Assembly (NCBI RefSeq): GCF_000613125.1
Contig: NZ_HG964497.1
Location: forward strand, 3,054,971-3,118,970
Source of the DNA: Bacillus sp. EB01
GTDB lineage: Bacteria; Bacillota; Bacilli; Bacillales; Cytobacillaceae
Direction of reading: 5' to 3'
Length of the DNA stretch: 64,000 bases
Position numbers and translations under genes: made by a program. Below are positions 1 to 8,455 of the stretch, piece by piece (position 1 is the first letter of the stretch; the number at the start of each line of letters is the position of its first letter). The notes under the pieces are model-generated. The model made no database searches, had not been told where the DNA came from, and saw only the letters and a program-made list of their open reading frames with translations.

Positions 1-161
1 TTATTACCACCATTCTGTCTCGGAACCATATCAGCAAGAGCAGTTCCCGCGGTTTTCCAAGAGTTCGGGTATTTATTTCCTATCCAATTATCAACTTCTC
101 TTATGGTTGCCTCTCCACCTATTGCAGTCAACGCTTCAATAATAGCTTCGTAGTGGTTCAT
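1..161 (-). CDS. Winged-helix-like hypothetical protein, 3' end cut off by the window edge
   Basis: A reading frame opens at ATG 161 and stays open to the left edge for 53 codons, so only the N-terminus is visible. A GGGAGGGAC ribosome binding site lies six bases upstream of the ATG. The peptide begins MNHYEAIIEALTAIGGEATI and contains EVDNWI and an SWKTAGTALADM stretch, which fits a small helix-turn-helix module of the kind found at the start of DNA-binding or restriction-related proteins. No catalytic residues are visible. The fold is my inference and the function is unknown. Confidence 0.6.
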   Translation of the reverse strand, partial: MNHYEAIIEALTAIGGEATIREVDNWIGNKYPNSWKTAGTALADMVPRQNGGN

Positions 162-180
162 TTGTCCCTCCCATGGTGCT

Positions 181-452
181 TTATTCTCCGAAATAACTAC
201 TAAATGAAACCCCATCTATAATTATTAATTCATCACCACAGGACCTGCATTCACTGGTTCCCTTCGGTATAGGTGCATTACAAGGAGGACATAGATTACT
301 AGAAAGCGTGGTGTCGGTACCTTTTTTTTGTAAATACTATGATATGAAAATTGACCTATCTTGAATTTGTCACTGCCACATTCTGAACAAAACCTTGCTG
401 AATTGCTATGTACGCTGTTACACTCTACACATTTCTTTCCCATAACATTCAT
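181..452 (-). CDS. Double zinc-ribbon protein, frameshifted (or programmed -1 shift) at an A8 run
   Basis: ATG 452 is preceded by AGGAGG at nine bases. The first frame gives one zinc ribbon (KKCVECNSVH, FCSECGS) and would stop at 225 after an unrelated hydrophobic tail. At 321-330 the coding strand reads C-AAAAAAAA-GG. Slipping one base back there continues into a second Cys4 ribbon (CPPCNAPIPKGTSECRSCGD) ending at 181-183. Because both ribbons are well formed, the ancestral product was about 90 residues with two Cys4 knuckles. In the zero frame the run contains A AAA AAG, the heptamer used for -1 frameshifting in dnaX. A one-base deletion or sequencing error would look the same. Double zinc ribbons usually bind nucleic acid or proteins; no specific role can be given. 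Confidence 0.65.
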
Positions 453-607
453 GCATATCTTCCTCCTATGGTAATCCTCCGATATTCTTTACTAATCTTA
501 TTCTCCAGTAATTTAACATCTCCTTCCAAATGTTATGAAGAATATAGTAGAATCGAATTACATAAAAACAATTCTTCTAGAGTATAAAAATACAGGGAGG
601 AATTCAA

Positions 608-877
608 ATGTTAAAAAGCACAAAATATTGTAATCTACTTGCTCAAGGCAGATCCCAAGAGGGAGAACATATTGCTACGGTTGAGAAAATTTACATCAAA
701 GACATAAAACGGAATGAAATTAGATTTGCCTGGTATAAAGTAAAGGATGGTGTGGAGAAGTTTCAGCTGCGTCCGCTAGATTTAACGGAAGAGGAACTTT
801 TAATCGTTCTTAAGGATGGAATTTCAAAAGGAGTTTTCTCGGATGAGTTCAGGGAAAATCTAAAAAAAGTATTATAG
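608..877 (+). CDS. Small hypothetical protein, 89 aa
   Basis: The ATG follows a clear GGGAGGAATTCAA ribosome binding site and an AT-rich region with possible -10 elements just upstream. The product is soluble and charged, with no signal peptide, membrane segment or cysteine cluster beyond Cys8. The centre (IRFAWYKVKDGVEKFQLRP) is predicted beta-rich, and the C-terminus is helical and acidic. I do not recognise the family. It is divergent from the zinc-ribbon gene and convergent with the remnant at 899-1038. The start, coding quality and stop make it a likely real gene. Confidence 0.7.
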   Translation: MLKSTKYCNLLAQGRSQEGEHIATVEKIYIKDIKRNEIRFAWYKVKDGVEKFQLRPLDLTEEELLIVLKDGISKGVFSDEFRENLKKVL

Positions 878-881
878 GTTA

Positions 882-913
882 GATAAAAAGAAAGCCCCTC
901 ATTCTAAAGAGGG
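882..913 (-). terminator. Rho-independent terminator, minus strand
   Basis: On the minus strand CCCTC and GAGGG arms flank an eight-base loop and are followed by CTTTCTTTTT. It ends the remnant at 899-1038 and lies just beyond the convergent gene that stops at 877. Confidence 0.6.
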
Positions 914-1038
914 AGTGTCAAAGAGACCTCCGCTCATCCAGCACTGTTCCGCGATACAGGCAGCCAGGCAGCGCCTTTAACCAAATCGTGATTTGCCTCT
1001 CCTTTCCACAATGTTCCGTATACAAAAACGTCCACCAT
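899..1038 (-). pseudogene. Remnant of a gamma-glutamylcyclotransferase-like (AIG2/GGCT) gene
   Basis: From ATG 1038, with an AAAGGAG site upstream, the frame gives MVDVFVYGTLWKGEANH. VFVYGTL is the hallmark N-terminal motif of the gamma-glutamylcyclotransferase fold. The frame then breaks after about 25 residues. A second frame resumes with IAEQCWMSGGLFDT, which resembles the next block of the family, and stops at 899. The remaining two thirds of the roughly 120-residue family is missing. The gene is therefore both frameshifted and truncated, with the terminator placed right behind the stump. Confidence 0.65.
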
Positions 1039-1076
1039 ACTTACTCACTCCTTTTGTTTTGATAAAGTGAGTATAA

Positions 1077-1107
1077 ATAAAAAAGGTTGGGGAGCCCCCA
1101 ACCTTTC
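1077..1107 (-). terminator. Strong rho-independent terminator, minus strand
   Basis: An 11-bp perfect inverted repeat (AAAGGTTGGGG / CCCCAACCTTT, three-base loop) is followed on the minus strand by TTTTTTATTTAT. It lies behind the regulator remnant and the Rid/aminotransferase operon and probably ends that transcript. Confidence 0.75.
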
Positions 1108-1112
1108 TTCAG

Positions 1113-1498
1113 TCAAATTTGTCTATAACATTCAAAGGAACAGGACATTCCCATTTGTAGCCAACGCCACACTTATTTACATTGATGTCTTCATAATACT
1201 GCCGGCATACAGGTTTTTATCTTTCTTCTGATTTTTGAAATATATGCTTTAATTGTTACTGGGCCAGGCACCTGGTTTTCTCCCATATATCCTGCAATGT
1301 TTCCATACTGACATATTGGTTTTTCCGTTCTCCTAGATATTCCAGGATTTCCGCCTCTCTTTTTTCTGCCCTTTTGGTGTTTGTAACGCCAGTGAACTCG
1401 TACCAAGGTGAGTACACTTGCATATCCAGGATTGCTCTTTCATCCACTTCGCCTTTTAATTCAACAACTTCTTCATTTTGCTGAACAAACTGAAGCAA
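1113..1498 (-). pseudogene. Frameshifted remnant of an OmpR-type winged-helix regulator C-terminus
   Basis: Three frames have to be joined. The first, from about 1498, carries RAEKREAEILEYLGERKNQY and a recognition-helix-like segment. The second carries VTIKAYISKIRRKIK, which matches the DNA-recognition helix region of OmpR/PhoB regulators. The third carries GVGYKWE, the wing motif (compare GVGYRFE), and stops at 1113. There is no receiver domain. The 5' end overlaps the end of the Rid gene, so a deletion probably fused the regulator stump behind it. Motif order and spacing support the family; the partner kinase is unknown. Confidence 0.5.
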
Positions 1499-1916
1499 TC
1501 AATTGAATCTCTATCGGTGCATTACCCGGCAATGATGCAACACCTATCGCAGCTCGGCTCCCTATACCTGCATGGCCCAATTCTTCAAAAAGGTATTCAG
1601 AAGCAAAGTCTGCCAGACTGGAGTGCGCTTGGAATGTGTCTTCTGCATTAATGTAGACAGTGAGCGCAAGGATCTGCTCCAGCCGTTCTTGTTCATTAAT
1701 CATGTTCTTAGCTGCAGTAAGTGCATTGGCCGCTGCTTGCCTGACTGCTGCATTATAGGTGCCAACCGGGAGCCCTGCGCTGACTTTTCCCTCTTGAATC
1801 AGTACGCCATTATTCCTCGGAGTCATCCCAGCGGTATAGATAAGGTTTTCATATCGTGATGCCGGGACATATTTTCCCTGTGGAATAGGATTAGCTTCTC
1901 CCCTTAGCCCACTCAT
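1473..1916 (-). CDS. Rid/YjgF-family protein (YjgF endoribonuclease-like group)
   Basis: This 147-residue protein belongs to the Rid superfamily, small trimeric proteins that hydrolyse reactive enamine/imine intermediates released by PLP enzymes. The family pattern is visible: IYTAGMTP near the N-terminus, AAANALTAAKN in the first helix, Arg121 in the GSRAAIGVASLPG segment that binds the substrate carboxylate, and IEIQLIA at the end. The ATG overlaps the stop of the upstream aminotransferase as ATGA, indicating translational coupling. That pairing suggests the protein clears 2-aminoacrylate-like products of the aminotransferase. The last few residues (SVCSAK) run into the regulator remnant and may be foreign. 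Confidence 0.85.
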   Translation of the reverse strand: MSGLRGEANPIPQGKYVPASRYENLIYTAGMTPRNNGVLIQEGKVSAGLPVGTYNAAVRQAAANALTAAKNMINEQERLEQILALTVYINAEDTFQAHSSLADFASEYLFEELGHAGIGSRAAIGVASLPGNAPIEIQLIASVCSAK

Positions 1917-3127
1917 TTACGATACTGCTCCACTACCTTAATGACACGCTCAATGGCAGAAACTGCCGCTTGATGATCTTGTGAAAAGTTGATGCGGAAG
2001 CTATCAGTGAACTGTGGACCAAATTCTGTTCCAGGTGTCACTGTGACATCAGCTTGGAGACGAAGAATCTTCACGAATTCTTCTATTGAAACTTCTAATT
2101 CAGGTAGTCTTGGGAAAAGATAGCTGCCTGCTTCTGTGGCCCTCACCTTAAAACCCTCAGCTGCTTGCAGCGTGCCAATCAGGTCATCACGGATAGCCTG
2201 GTGCTGTGCTATCCTCCCCTCCATCCATCCTTCCGGTTCGGCAAACCAAGATTTCAATACGGCTTGGCTATAGCCGCCTGCACGCAGGGACACAATAGCC
2301 TGCAGCTTTTCCATACGGTCAATAATTTTAGCTGATCCGAATGCTACCCCTAGCCTGTATCCGCTTAGCGACTCTGTTTTAGATGGACCCATGATGGTAA
2401 TTACATTCTCGGGATCCAAAATATTTTGCGCGCATAGGTGCGTATAAGTCCGTTCCTCAAAAATCTGACGCGAGTACAGTTCATCAACGATAACTGTTGC
2501 CCCATACTGCTGGGCTAGATCCGCAATCCCGCGAATTTCATCCGGTGAATAAACGACACCTGTAGGATTATTAGGATTAGAGAACAAAAAGAGTTTTACC
2601 CCGGATTTAAAAGCGTCCTCTAGCTGAGTTAAATCCAGGCCTGCGCCTGTGTTTGTTTCTAAATAGTCCATCTGGATAGGAACGACGATACCGTCAAAAA
2701 ATTCGACGAGTTTCCGGTTGGCAAAATAGTCTGGCACAACAATAGCAACCTTGTCACCTCTAGCAATAGTAGCTCCCATCGCAAGGAAAAGTGCCCCTTG
2801 TGTTCCTGGTGTGATGATTAAATTTCGGTCTGCATTAATCGTTGTACCTGTAAAACCAGAAAGCTTTTCGGCTACATTCTCCCTGATTGTTTTACTTCCA
2901 CGGTACTCGGTGTAGGCCTGCCTGCCGCCAAGATGAACACCTTCGACGAAGTCATCTAGAGTACCTGGAATTGGTTCAAAAGCATCAACATCACCATGGG
3001 AAAAGTCAACCGGCGTACCAGGAATTTTCTCCCCACGCAGGTTAACTTCCTCCGTGTTTTGCCGTACTTCTTGTCCAGGTGCGAATTCAGCACCAAGTTT
3101 TATAAACTTTTCTTCTATTAAATTCAT
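1913..3127 (-). CDS. Class I/II pyridoxal-phosphate aminotransferase
   Basis: This 404-residue fold-type I aminotransferase is full length for its family. Visible motifs are NPNNPTG (184-190), VDELY (214-218, the Asp that contacts the PLP ring nitrogen), and PSKTESLSGYRLG, with Lys250 as the Schiff-base lysine and an Arg for the phosphate or carboxylate. The acidic insert at 41-57 is untypical of AspC or AlaT. Substrate cannot be read from sequence; the coupled Rid gene and the symporter upstream point to an amino-acid substrate imported from outside. It has a good AGAGGGAGAA ribosome binding site and starts 143 bp after the symporter gene. Confidence 0.88.
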   Translation of the reverse strand: MNLIEEKFIKLGAEFAPGQEVRQNTEEVNLRGEKIPGTPVDFSHGDVDAFEPIPGTLDDFVEGVHLGGRQAYTEYRGSKTIRENVAEKLSGFTGTTINADRNLIITPGTQGALFLAMGATIARGDKVAIVVPDYFANRKLVEFFDGIVVPIQMDYLETNTGAGLDLTQLEDAFKSGVKLFLFSNPNNPTGVVYSPDEIRGIADLAQQYGATVIVDELYSRQIFEERTYTHLCAQNILDPENVITIMGPSKTESLSGYRLGVAFGSAKIIDRMEKLQAIVSLRAGGYSQAVLKSWFAEPEGWMEGRIAQHQAIRDDLIGTLQAAEGFKVRATEAGSYLFPRLPELEVSIEEFVKILRLQADVTVTPGTEFGPQFTDSFRINFSQDHQAAVSAIERVIKVVEQYRK

Positions 3128-3270
3128 TATTCTCCCTCTCTTCCTTATTAAGTATTGATTTTTTATACTATACGAATCTATTATTCTATTCGGGAAAAGC
3201 AGAGGAATTTTATCCCCTGCTTTACGAAAATTTAAGTTTTAACCAAGCAATTGACAAGGTTTCTACCTTT

Positions 3271-4539
3271 TTAGAATTTCCCCTGGTGCATATCATTGTT
3301 TGTCACCAATACTGGATTATTAAACGCTTCAACATCCATCTCATCATCGCGGGCTGCTATTACTGAAACGCCAACTAAATCACCAACTACATTAACAGTA
3401 GTATGTCCAATATCGATCAGTGGCCAAATAGCTGCCAATATAGGAATCAACTCTAAAGGTAAACCCATTGTTGATAACAGTGTTGCCGATAATACGATTC
3501 CTGCCCCCTTCACTCCTGCGGCTCCGGCAGATAAGAGAAGCCCCAAAAACACAAACTGGAACAATAGAGGCAGTGTTAGAGGCACTCCATAAATATTACA
3601 TGCAAATATAGCGATTACTCCTATAGCTACGGCCATACCATTTGTATTTACTGTAGCTCCTATAGTTAGGCCGAACCCATATATCTTTTCCGGTATCTTC
3701 AGGTTCTTGTCAGCAACCCTTAAATTTACTGGTAATGTAGCTGCGGAAGAAGTCGTACTCGCCGCTATCATGATAGCAGGTGATATGGCTTTGAAGAATG
3801 GCAATGTTTTTATTTTTGCCAAAAATTTCAGCTGCAATGGATAAACGATAAGCAAAACAATAATTAAAGCTATATAATCAGCGATAATAAATTTGCCTAC
3901 TTCCGCTAAAGTTGAAATACTTAAACTGTTTACCATTTGAACTACTAAAGCTAAAATACCATAAGGTGAAAACTTCATAACGATATCCGTAATTTTTATC
4001 GTGGCATCAGCGCCTTGACGCATTACAGCTGTCAGCGTTTTGACTTTGTCACCTAACAGTAATAACACGATGCCGAAGAATATTGAAAAGAAAAGAATTT
4101 GTAAAACATTCCCTTCAACTAAAGCTTGAAAAGGATTAGTGGGTACATAACTAACTAAGGAATCGATAAAATTAAATTTTGCTATTTCTTCAGTTGGTTT
4201 GTCTGCTTCGGAAAAGGTCATTCCTTGATTACCTGGTTGAATGATCCATCCGATTCCCAAACCAATAATTACTGCTAATACAGAAGTAGATAAATAATAC
4301 AGTAATAATTTCCCACCTATAGATCTTAAAGATTTAACACTATCCATTGTCGTAATGCCACTAACTATAGTAAAAAATATGACTGGCGCGATTAACATTT
4401 TTAATAACCTTAGAAATACTTCGCCTATCGGATTAAGAACCACATCTAACGCATTTCCCATTGTCAATCCAATGATAACGCCAAGAATAATTCCGATTAA
4501 AATTTTAACGTATAATTCTCTGCTAAACCACCATCTCAT
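3271..4539 (-). CDS. Dicarboxylate/amino acid:cation symporter (DAACS family)
   Basis: This 422-residue membrane protein couples uptake of a dicarboxylate or acidic/neutral amino acid to H+ or Na+. It shows eight or more hydrophobic segments and the two re-entrant signatures. The serine-rich AASTTSSAATLP lies at 259-270. The NTNG stretch (298-301) stands where GltP-type carriers have NMDGT. A DIGHTTVN segment follows near the C-terminus. The changed NMDGT motif suggests a substrate preference different from glutamate/aspartate carriers. It lies between two aminotransferase genes on the same strand, which suggests it imports their substrate. The ribosome binding site is GAGAGGGAGAG before ATG 4539. 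Confidence 0.9.
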   Translation of the reverse strand: MRWWFSRELYVKILIGIILGVIIGLTMGNALDVVLNPIGEVFLRLLKMLIAPVIFFTIVSGITTMDSVKSLRSIGGKLLLYYLSTSVLAVIIGLGIGWIIQPGNQGMTFSEADKPTEEIAKFNFIDSLVSYVPTNPFQALVEGNVLQILFFSIFFGIVLLLLGDKVKTLTAVMRQGADATIKITDIVMKFSPYGILALVVQMVNSLSISTLAEVGKFIIADYIALIIVLLIVYPLQLKFLAKIKTLPFFKAISPAIMIAASTTSSAATLPVNLRVADKNLKIPEKIYGFGLTIGATVNTNGMAVAIGVIAIFACNIYGVPLTLPLLFQFVFLGLLLSAGAAGVKGAGIVLSATLLSTMGLPLELIPILAAIWPLIDIGHTTVNVVGDLVGVSVIAARDDEMDVEAFNNPVLVTNNDMHQGKF

Positions 4540-4863
4540 ATCATACGCTCTCCCTCTCTAAACTAATGTTTTTTTAAAATACTTCTGTTTTATGAAATAT
4601 TCAAAAATTATAAAAATTAACGGCAAAAGAGAAATGCTTAGAATTTAATTAAAATAAATAGATAGTAAGAGGTTTGGAAATAGAGTACTATTTCTTTTTG
4701 TAGAATAGTAATTTTCCCTTATGGACGCACGTGAATCTCTCCACATGACTCATCGCGGGGTACTCTCCCATGTCTCATAGAGTACATGCTCCTACAATAC
4801 TTGGTTCAATCCACCTATTTGTCGGATGTCAGAATACTACCTCTTGATAGCCCGCCATGCTAT
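4540..4863. other. Intergenic, no gene seen
   Basis: About 320 bp between the symporter start and the class V aminotransferase stop. It is AT-rich in its left half, which probably holds the symporter promoter. The right half contains only a short GTACTCT/AGAGTAC inverted repeat. I see no coding frame, U-tailed terminator or known RNA here. Confidence 0.5.
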
Positions 4864-6165
4864 TTATGAACTTGCCAATTCTCTTGTGACAGATAATTCT
4901 TTTGTTACAAGTAAAAATTTATCGATATCATCCACTGTATGACAATGAAAAGGTGAAACTCTGATAGTGCCTGTTAAGCCAATAGCTTCTAGTATACGTT
5001 TGGAATAAACACTAGTATTCACACGTTCAAATACTGTAACTCCTCTATCCTGATAATCTTTTCTAAGTTGTTCATAATCTTTACCTTCAATTCCTATTGC
5101 AACAATGAGATCCCTTTTCGTTAAATCCGGGTAATCCGCAAAAACTTTTACGTTATCCATGTGCCTCAATCCTTCAATTTTTTCACTACCTTCAAGGAGC
5201 CTATGCAGGAGTGCCCTTTCATGTAAAACAATTTTTTCCATACCGTTAAGGTACAAATCTCTTCTAGACATGTCTCCTATACTGTCAGACGAACCTAACC
5301 AGCATACATAATCGATAACGGCCGACATGGATGCAAATAAAGCAGGTGCAGGGGAGCCAAGTTCCCAAACACTGTCATCCTTTGCAATTAGTTTTTGATG
5401 TGGAAGTTTTGATAATCTGTCAGAAACATAGGCAAAACCAATTCCTCTTGAGGCCATAAATTTATATGGTGCAAAGTTTGCTCCATCTATGCCCAGTTTT
5501 TCTACATCAAGAGTCCCATGTGGCATATGCTGCACGGCATCGACAATGATATATAAATCCGGGTTTTTGGCTCTAGCCAGCTTTATAATATTCTCGAGAT
5601 CCATAATATTTCCCGATATATTACTCGATGCTATTACGCTTAACAAAATAGTATTCTTATCAATTTGTTCGGCGATCGATTCAGGGTCAACAAACCCTGT
5701 ATGAACATTTGCTTCAGCAACCCTAAATTCTTTATTGTTCTTTTCACAATAGAATTTTACTGCGTCATAAGCAGAAGGATGTTCGATATTAGTAGTCACA
5801 GCATTGGTTCCTTCAACATTCTCAATAACAGTTGAAACCATTTTAAACATTACTTGGGATGCAGTTAAATCGGTGATGAGGGAACCGGTCTTTGCCCCGA
5901 ACATTACATTTACTACATCATTAGTACATCTGTCCCTGAGGCTATTAAAATCTATTGCTCTTTGATGATACCTTTCAGGACAATCTGGCAATAAATCATT
6001 TTTTTCCTTTACCTTGATAGCCTCTTTTAATCTTAAAGAACCACCTGAATTATCAAAAAACAGTCTTTCTCCATAGTCTGGATCGTGGTCAAGAAAAGCA
6101 AATTTGTCACGTAGTGTGTCTAATAGTTCCTGATCCATGAGTTTTCCAACTTTGTACCCCTTCAA
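4864..6165 (-). CDS. Class V aminotransferase (cysteine desulfurase-like fold)
   Basis: This 433-residue fold-type I PLP enzyme is of the class V group (NifS/SufS/isopenicillin epimerase-like). Visible features are FFDNSGGS near residue 37, IEHPSAYDAV (128-137), VDAVQHMPHG (208-217, with the cofactor-binding Asp and His), and YKFMASRGIG with Lys235 as the Schiff-base lysine. There is no obvious desulfurase cysteine loop, so an aminotransferase or lyase role is more likely than sulfur mobilisation. The start is TTG 6165, placed correctly behind GGAGGAGGCTGAAAA; ATG 6138 has no comparable site. A cre-like box and a palindrome lie just upstream, and an RpiR gene lies 735 bp further on. Confidence 0.85.
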   Translation of the reverse strand: MKGYKVGKLMDQELLDTLRDKFAFLDHDPDYGERLFFDNSGGSLRLKEAIKVKEKNDLLPDCPERYHQRAIDFNSLRDRCTNDVVNVMFGAKTGSLITDLTASQVMFKMVSTVIENVEGTNAVTTNIEHPSAYDAVKFYCEKNNKEFRVAEANVHTGFVDPESIAEQIDKNTILLSVIASSNISGNIMDLENIIKLARAKNPDLYIIVDAVQHMPHGTLDVEKLGIDGANFAPYKFMASRGIGFAYVSDRLSKLPHQKLIAKDDSVWELGSPAPALFASMSAVIDYVCWLGSSDSIGDMSRRDLYLNGMEKIVLHERALLHRLLEGSEKIEGLRHMDNVKVFADYPDLTKRDLIVAIGIEGKDYEQLRKDYQDRGVTVFERVNTSVYSKRILEAIGLTGTIRVSPFHCHTVDDIDKFLLVTKELSVTRELASS

Positions 6166-6186
6166 TTTTCAGCCTCCTCCATAATT

Positions 6187-6200
6187 TAAAAGCGCTTTCA
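6187..6200. promoter_or_regulatory. Candidate cre (CcpA) box
   Basis: TAAAAGCGCTTTCA matches the palindromic ideal TGAAAGCGCTTTCA at 13 of 14 positions. It lies 22-35 bp upstream of the TTG start of the class V aminotransferase, a position suited to catabolite repression. The match is seen; binding is inferred. Confidence 0.45.
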
Positions 6201-6219
6201 TTTCTTCATAAAAAAAAAT

Positions 6220-6241
6220 AAATGAAGATTTTTCTTCATTT
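6220..6241. promoter_or_regulatory. Palindrome upstream of the class V aminotransferase gene
   Basis: Nine-base arms AAATGAAGA and TCTTCATTT flank TTTT. It may be an operator for the RpiR-type regulator at 6901-7773, since such regulators bind near-perfect palindromes. It could also form a weak hairpin. Only the symmetry is observed. Confidence 0.35.
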
Positions 6242-6605
6242 TTATTTTATCAAATCAATTTACTGATTACAATAAGAAAAATAAATATTCAGATAAATTA
6301 ATTAAAAATACAAATTCTTTATGTAAAGCTTGTTTTTTGTTGGAAGTGATAACAATTTATCAGTCCAAGTGACAGGTTTTTGTTAATAAATTAGAACGCG
6401 ATTGTATGCGTATTGGACAAAATAAGGGATTGGTTGGCTGGCTTTATTAATCTGCTATGTTTGTAATTGGAGGAATAAGCAATTATTTAGGAGCTTTAGG
6501 CCTGTTAATTAAATCTAGATAATGATCCGAGACTAAGGAGGTAAAGGATAAAACGCCAAGGTAAAAATAAAAAAGGATTGGCGGGACTTCGATTTACCAC
6601 CTGCA

Positions 6606-6820
6606 GCAGTCATTATGCCGCAGCATCATGCCTGGAACTATTCTAATTACGTTTACAATAGCCTGACTAATGTAACCGTTCCTTATGCTTTACAAATTAC
6701 GAATAAAGGTGGATTAGAAGCAAATTCTGAAAATGAAGATTTGAAACGTGGTCAACATAGCGAAGGGGGAAATTACCTGTGAAGTGTTGCAAAAGATCTA
6801 GATACATTGAAGGTGCTCTT
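6606..6820 (+). pseudogene. ald: C-terminal remnant of alanine dehydrogenase (ald)
   Basis: Joining frames gives HYAAA, then MPGT, then SLTNVTVPYALQITNKG and ENEDLKRG, then after a stop VAKDLD. This follows the C-terminal order of bacterial alanine dehydrogenase (HYxVANMPG, ALTNxTLPYAL, NKG, LxxGLN, VAxDL). At least two frameshifts and an in-frame stop are present, and the N-terminal two thirds is missing. The rest of the 6166-6900 interval shows only degenerate sequence. Confidence 0.7.
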
Positions 6821-6900
6821 AAAAAGAAATGAACGAAATTGTGGATAAATGGGCTGGCCAGAAAGTCGTAAGTTATATCGACTTTCTGAAGTCCCTTTTA

Positions 6901-7773
6901 TTAGTACATTCCAAACTGGGTGATATGTTTATTAATTCTTTCTAATTTTTCTTCACTTTGAATAACTGAAGTCCTACTTACATGTGTAAGTATCAATTCA
7001 GCTAAAAATAATACGGGAGTGTATGAATTGAAGAAAGCATTACTATCAACTGAAACTAAAAGTAGTACATCAGCAAAATGTGCTATGGGTGCTGTAGCTT
7101 TATCAGTAATGATGACAACTTTTGCATTAGCCTCATTTGCCATTTTGGCTGCTGCAATGTCTACTTCAGAGTATCTTGGAAAAGAAAAAATAATGACACA
7201 ATCATCCTTGCTACAGGAAACCAAGGTATCAAACGGTGTAAATGAATTAGTACTATTAACAACTACATTATCAATAATTTGGTTAAGGAATAATCCCATT
7301 ATCTCCGTCAAAGGAACTCTAGCTCTACTACCTAAAACAAATACTCTTCTGGCATCAATGATATAATTTATTGCCTTATTGAATTCTTCAGATGAGTTTT
7401 TCTCTGATATAGAGAAAATATTTTTTTCAAGTATTTTCAAATTATCATTTAATAAATCTGATTGTTTAACTTTATCATAACTCAGCTTCAATCTTTCAGA
7501 AGGTATGGTAACATCATCAGATATTGCCAGACTTCCTTCATAACACTGTTCTCTTAAATACTTTTGAAAATCACTATAACCAGAAAAACCCAACTTTTTA
7601 GAGAATCGGATAATCGTTGCATTGCTAACATGTAATCGATTCGCCAATTCTATTGACGTTACAAGACACGCATTTGTTAAATTATTTAATATATATTCAG
7701 CTATTTCTTCTTCTTTTTTTGTTAGCTTGGAATTACTTATTATTGATTTTAAGGACTTTTGTGATGAACTCAT
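6901..7773 (-). CDS. MurR/RpiR family transcriptional regulator
   Basis: This 290-residue cytosolic regulator has an N-terminal RpiR helix-turn-helix (about 5-80; TSIELANRLHVSNATIIRFSKK is diagnostic). A C-terminal SIS domain (about 125-260) begins with INYIIDARRVFVLGSRARV and binds phosphosugars or similar ligands in this family. The start has GGGGG seven bases upstream. Its neighbours are amino-acid enzymes rather than sugar genes, so it may control the operon at 1473-6165, possibly through the palindrome at 6220-6241. Confidence 0.9.
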   Translation of the reverse strand: MSSSQKSLKSIISNSKLTKKEEEIAEYILNNLTNACLVTSIELANRLHVSNATIIRFSKKLGFSGYSDFQKYLREQCYEGSLAISDDVTIPSERLKLSYDKVKQSDLLNDNLKILEKNIFSISEKNSSEEFNKAINYIIDARRVFVLGSRARVPLTEIMGLFLNQIIDNVVVNSTNSFTPFDTLVSCSKDDCVIIFSFPRYSEVDIAAAKMANEANAKVVIITDKATAPIAHFADVLLLVSVDSNAFFNSYTPVLFLAELILTHVSRTSVIQSEEKLERINKHITQFGMY

Positions 7774-7919
7774 TCATATACCCCCAAGTACCTCTATTCC
7801 CTTATTATATAGGAAATTACAATTATTTAAAATTGGAAGCATTTTTAGATTATTTTACTCAGACGAAGTAGTTAGAATCTCAAGTCTATTTTTACCGAAA
7901 TAATAAAACTAACTGACTA

Positions 7920-8032
7920 GTACTACTTCTGAAGCAGCCCGACTGGAACTGTCTGAAGGCCTTCGTGATCTTATTGATACAGGAGTAAGGGTACAAGAAC
8001 TAATTGATATTAAAGTCTGTCATGTAATCTAG
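7920..8032 (+). other. Open segment, possible tail of a lost gene
   Basis: One frame runs without stop from about 7916 to TAG 8030 and reads like protein (EAARLELSEGLRDLIDTG, then VQELIDIK). It has no start signal and I cannot assign a family. It may be another C-terminal stump like the ald remnant. Confidence 0.25.
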
Positions 8033-8412
8033 ATTCGCCGACAGGAAAAGCCACCGGGACGGTCCCGGTGACTTTCCGAATGCGGGTGTTTGGTTAATGA
8101 TTGGCATTTTCTACAATAAGGAGAATACGCCAAATCTCTATGGTTCCCCCAGTAAATAACAGAAAGACCTGTCCCAAGCAGCATGGGCAGGCCGTCCAAA
8201 TAGTTAAACGTGACATTTACCGTATAACCAATATTCTTAAAAAATTCCTTTAACACTTTTTCTGCATTTTTCTCTGCAGTATCTAGTAAACCAATAGAGA
8301 TGGCTTCTTTACGAATTTTATCTAGTGCCTCAGCGGCCTTCTCAAACCCCTCATCCATTTTAATATCAGTATTGATACATCCTTTTTCATTGATGGCAAG
8401 AATGATCGGTTG
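8029..8412 (-). pseudogene. Remnant of a DUF4230-like protein
   Basis: From codon 8412 downward the frame gives ILAINEKGCINTDIK, DEGFEKAAEALDKIRKEAI and AEKNAEKVLKEFFKNIGY, then VNVTF. This order and the repeated EKNAEKVLKEFF-type helix resemble the C-terminal part of DUF4230 proteins, which end near a VxVxF strand. An in-frame TGA sits just upstream at 8413 and the membrane-anchored N-terminus is missing. Beyond about 8215 the frame continues into unrelated sequence and a terminator hairpin. I read it as a decayed fragment; the family assignment is moderate. Confidence 0.45.
8042..8076. terminator. Bidirectional GC-rich hairpin terminator
   Basis: CACCGGGAC and GTCCCGGTG arms form a near-perfect hairpin flanked by AAAG and CTTT, with T-rich sequence after the stem on the minus strand (CTTTTCC). 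It lies inside the readthrough tail of the DUF4230-like remnant. Confidence 0.5.
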
Positions 8413-8455
8413 TCACTCAGGCGCCCATGCTTTTGTTTTTTTTAGGATAGCCTCA

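Noticed and set aside
1572-1859. Plus-strand 95-codon frame
   Set aside because: Antisense shadow of the Rid gene, whose motifs are unambiguous on the minus strand.
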